Assembly: GCA_944349635.1 (NCBI GenBank)
Contig: CALVNH010000004.1
Span: 48,339 to 112,338, forward strand
From: an uncultured Clostridia bacterium
GTDB taxonomy: Bacteria; Bacillota; Clostridia; Christensenellales; CAG-917
Length of the DNA: 64,000 nt
Direction of reading: 5' to 3'
The translations under genes were made by a program, and so were the position numbers. The notes beneath the pieces are model-generated. The model was given only the letters and a program-made list of their open reading frames with translations. It made no database searches and was not told where the DNA came from. This document shows positions 62,185 to 64,000 of the stretch, one piece after another. The number at the start of each line of letters is the position of its first letter. Positions within the stretch are counted from its first letter, which is position 1.

Positions 62185-63564
62185 TCAGACAAAGAGCGAA
62201 ACTATTCCGTACACAAACAAGACGGCTATAAGCAACGGACACACGGTCTTTATGTTGAAGGACCACAACTTGCCCAATCTGAAAACTCCGTTCTCGGAAT
62301 GCGCCGTAATCTCTTCGATTGCGTTCTTCGGCTTCCACACATACCCCACGTAAATGCAGGTCAGTATGCCCGCAAGCGGGAGCAGGAATGTGTTTGAAAA
62401 GCTGTCGAAAACGTCAAGCAGATTGAGGTTGCCCGTTCTTCCTCCCTGCGACAAAGACACCATGAGCCCGAAAAGCGCCGCCGCCGCGACGACAAGCACC
62501 GCCGCCCATTTCCTTTTTATGTTGAATTTTTCCGTTATCACCGACACGTTCACTTCGATGAGCGCAATTGCAGAGGTGATTGCCGCAAACAACACCAGCA
62601 GGAAAAACACCACACCGACAATGCTTCCGAGCACGGGCGGCAGGGTCGCGAACACGGCGGGCAACGTCACGAACACCAGCCCGGGTCCCACTGTGGGTTG
62701 CTGTCCCGCCGCAAACACGGCAGGCAGAATGGCAAAGCCCGCAATCATGGCTACCAGTGTATCGGATACGCAGATGAGAACGGTGTTCGCCGTCAGGCTG
62801 ATATCCTTCTTCGCATAGCTTCCGTAAGTCGTGCCTATGCCGAGTCCCAAAGAAAGCGAATAGAATGCCTGTCCAAGCGCGGCAAGGAAAATTCCCATTA
62901 TGCCGTCCGATTTCTCCACTCTGTTCATGTCGGGAACGATGAAGAACTTGACTCCCTCCACCGCGCCGTCCATGGTGAGCGAAACTATCATGACAAACAG
63001 CAACATCACGAACAACAATGGCATGAGCACTTTGTTTATGCGCTCTATACCGTTTTTTACGCCCATAAGGATTATTACAAGGCAAACAGCCATAAAGACC
63101 AGCATGCACACGACGGGTTCCCACGAATTGCCCGTAAAGGATGCGAACACTTCCGCATAGTCACCGCCCGCGACAAAGCTGCCGCCGTCGAAATACCCCG
63201 CGGCATATCGCATTATCCATCCGCCGATGACGCAGTAATAAGATACGATGACAAACGACGCGACGCAGCCTATCACACCCACGACGCCCCAACCTTTCTT
63301 GCGGGCACCGAATGCGTCCACCACGTTTTTGGCAGCACTTCGCCCTATGGCGAACTCCGCTATCATCAGCGAAAATCCGACAACGAGGATAAGCACAACG
63401 TAGGCAATCAGAAAAAGCGCTCCGCCCTGCGCTCCCGCAAGATAGGGAAAACGCCAGATGTTACCGAGCCCGACTGCGGAGCCCACCGCCGCCATCAAAA
63501 ATCCGAATCTGCCCGACCAATGTCCCGCCGAATGTTTGCCGTCCAATGTTTGCATGTTTTTCAT
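62185..63564 (-). CDS. sodium-dependent transporter, neurotransmitter:sodium symporter family
   Basis: The 459-residue membrane protein belongs to the NSS/SNF family (LeuT/MhsT-like), which import amino acids with sodium. The signature RFGFLMAAVGSAVGLGNIWRFPYLAGAQGGALFLIAY lies at residues 19-53; GQAFYSLSLGLGIGTTYGSY (TM6 region) follows near residue 235. About 11 helices. The first ATG has no Shine-Dalgarno; another Met lies three codons on. The predicted transcript start is only about 11 bases upstream. Confidence 0.92.
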   Translation of the reverse strand: MKNMQTLDGKHSAGHWSGRFGFLMAAVGSAVGLGNIWRFPYLAGAQGGALFLIAYVVLILVVGFSLMIAEFAIGRSAAKNVVDAFGARKKGWGVVGVIGCVASFVIVSYYCVIGGWIMRYAAGYFDGGSFVAGGDYAEVFASFTGNSWEPVVCMLVFMAVCLVIILMGVKNGIERINKVLMPLLFVMLLFVMIVSLTMDGAVEGVKFFIVPDMNRVEKSDGIMGIFLAALGQAFYSLSLGLGIGTTYGSYAKKDISLTANTVLICVSDTLVAMIAGFAILPAVFAAGQQPTVGPGLVFVTLPAVFATLPPVLGSIVGVVFFLLVLFAAITSAIALIEVNVSVITEKFNIKRKWAAVLVVAAAALFGLMVSLSQGGRTGNLNLLDVFDSFSNTFLLPLAGILTCIYVGYVWKPKNAIEEITAHSENGVFRLGKLWSFNIKTVCPLLIAVLFVYGIVSLFV

Positions 63565-63581
63565 AAGTATAATCTGCGCTA

Positions 63582-63610
63582 ATTATAATCAATAAACCCG
63601 CGATTGACAA
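63582..63610 (-). promoter_or_regulatory. sigma-A promoter of the NSS transporter gene
   Basis: TTGTCA and TATAAT on the minus strand, spacer exactly 17 bases. Confidence 0.82.
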
Positions 63611-63712
63611 ATATAATTTGACAACAATTCCGTCCTCAACCGTCCGATTCGACAAATTTGACTCGGAAATCGCATTTTTTATCCGCAAAACAACACGGAA
63701 CGTGCTTCTTTG

Positions 63713-63742
63713 TTGACACACTCTCGAAAGATTTGGTATAAT
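63713..63742 (+). promoter_or_regulatory. sigma-A promoter of tRNA-Ser
   Basis: TTGACA (63713-63718) and TATAAT (63737-63742), both consensus, spacer 18 bases. Confidence 0.88.
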
Positions 63743-63796
63743 CCCTCTTACGATGACGCACTCGGAAACGGCGTGCGTCACACCCCTAAACCTCGC

Positions 63797-63885
63797 GGAG
63801 GCGTATCGAAGCGGTCATAACGAGGCGGTCTTGAAAACCGTTTGGGTGCAAGCCCACGGGGGTTCGAATCCCTCCGCCTCCGCCA
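63797..63885 (+). tRNA. tRNA-Ser (TGA)
   Basis: Class II cloverleaf: acceptor GGAGGCG/CGCCTCC, anticodon TGA in loop CTTGAAA, long variable arm (TGGGTGCAAGCCCA), encoded CCA. Confidence 0.96.
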
Positions 63886-63891
63886 TGAGCA

Positions 63892-63928
63892 AATAATACG
63901 AACCCTGAAACGGGTTCGTATTATTTTT
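63892..63928 (+). terminator. terminator of tRNA-Ser
   Basis: A long stem AATACGAACCC/GGGTTCGTATT with a 5-base loop and T-run. Confidence 0.88.
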
Positions 63929-63946
63929 TCGTTTTCTAAAAAAGCC

Positions 63947-64000
63947 ATGTCTGACAAAATCATATCGATTTTAAGTAAACAAGGCAGAATGATTCATTTT
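63947..64000 (+). CDS. possible start of a gene running off the right edge
   Basis: ATG at 63947 opens a frame of 18 codons (MSDKIISILSKQGRMIHF) that continues past the window end. There is no clear ribosome-binding site. Too short to identify. Confidence 0.25.
   Translation, partial: MSDKIISILSKQGRMIHF

Overview
The window looks like a stretch of core chromosome from a spore-forming, anaerobic-type Bacillota (Clostridia), probably an uncultured gut lineage. The evidence is spoIVA with a sigma-E-like promoter, a YtxC-like sporulation gene, the mcsA-mcsB-clpC stress cluster, RNase J, a HemZ-type radical SAM protein, and gene orders typical of Clostridia (yajC/secD/secF/recJ/relA/MBL/hemZ; ruvC-ruvA-ruvB-queA-tgt; DUF512-der...spoIVA). 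I see no phage, insertion sequence, CRISPR array, rRNA operon or defence island.

Layout. 0.1-1.2 kb: a short-chain dehydrogenase. 1.2-13.3 kb (minus strand): rpsO-pnp, then a long cluster secD-secF-recJ-relA-MBL hydrolase-hemZ. 13.5-21.1 kb: a small TIGR04086-like membrane protein (+) facing yajC, then yfbR-like HD hydrolase-ABC ATPase-ruvC-ruvA-ruvB-queA-tgt (minus). 21.1-27.8 kb (minus): short hibernation factor-sugar isomerase-pgi, and mcsA-mcsB-clpC. 27.9-32.2 kb (+): dinB, Na/Pi cotransporter, rdgB, a phosphodiesterase. 32.3-35.4 kb: eight tRNA genes in two groups, an orphan membrane protein and a frameshifted ABM-type monooxygenase gene. 35.4-42.6 kb: a mannoside-use locus (PfkB sugar kinase, manA and a GPH symporter on +, alpha-mannosidase on minus). 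42.6-53.0 kb (minus): UPF0237/UPF0210 pair, spoIVA, aminotransferase, and RNase J-glycosyltransferase-DUF512-der. 53.2-56.3 kb (+): serC-serA and ytxC-like. 56.5-57.6 kb (minus): an ECF-like sigma factor with its likely membrane anti-sigma. 57.8-64 kb: GH3 beta-glucosidase and a YitT protein (+), Dabb protein and a sodium symporter (minus), tRNA-Ser (+).

Most genes are housekeeping: RNA decay and translation, protein export, stringent response, recombination and queuosine synthesis, proteolysis, central sugar metabolism, serine synthesis and sporulation. The less ordinary parts are a degenerate ABC ATPase that has lost its Q-loop and switch residues, two hairpin-dense intergenic regions (13.9-14.1 kb and 35.4-35.6 kb), a gene interrupted exactly at a U UUU UUC slippery heptamer, the ECF/anti-sigma pair with a candidate self-regulated promoter, three proteins ending in four to six lysines, and several genes of unknown function in conserved contexts. 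Many sigma-A promoters with near-consensus boxes and intrinsic terminators are readable and give a good picture of the transcription units. All function calls rest on reading motifs by eye; no database search was run.
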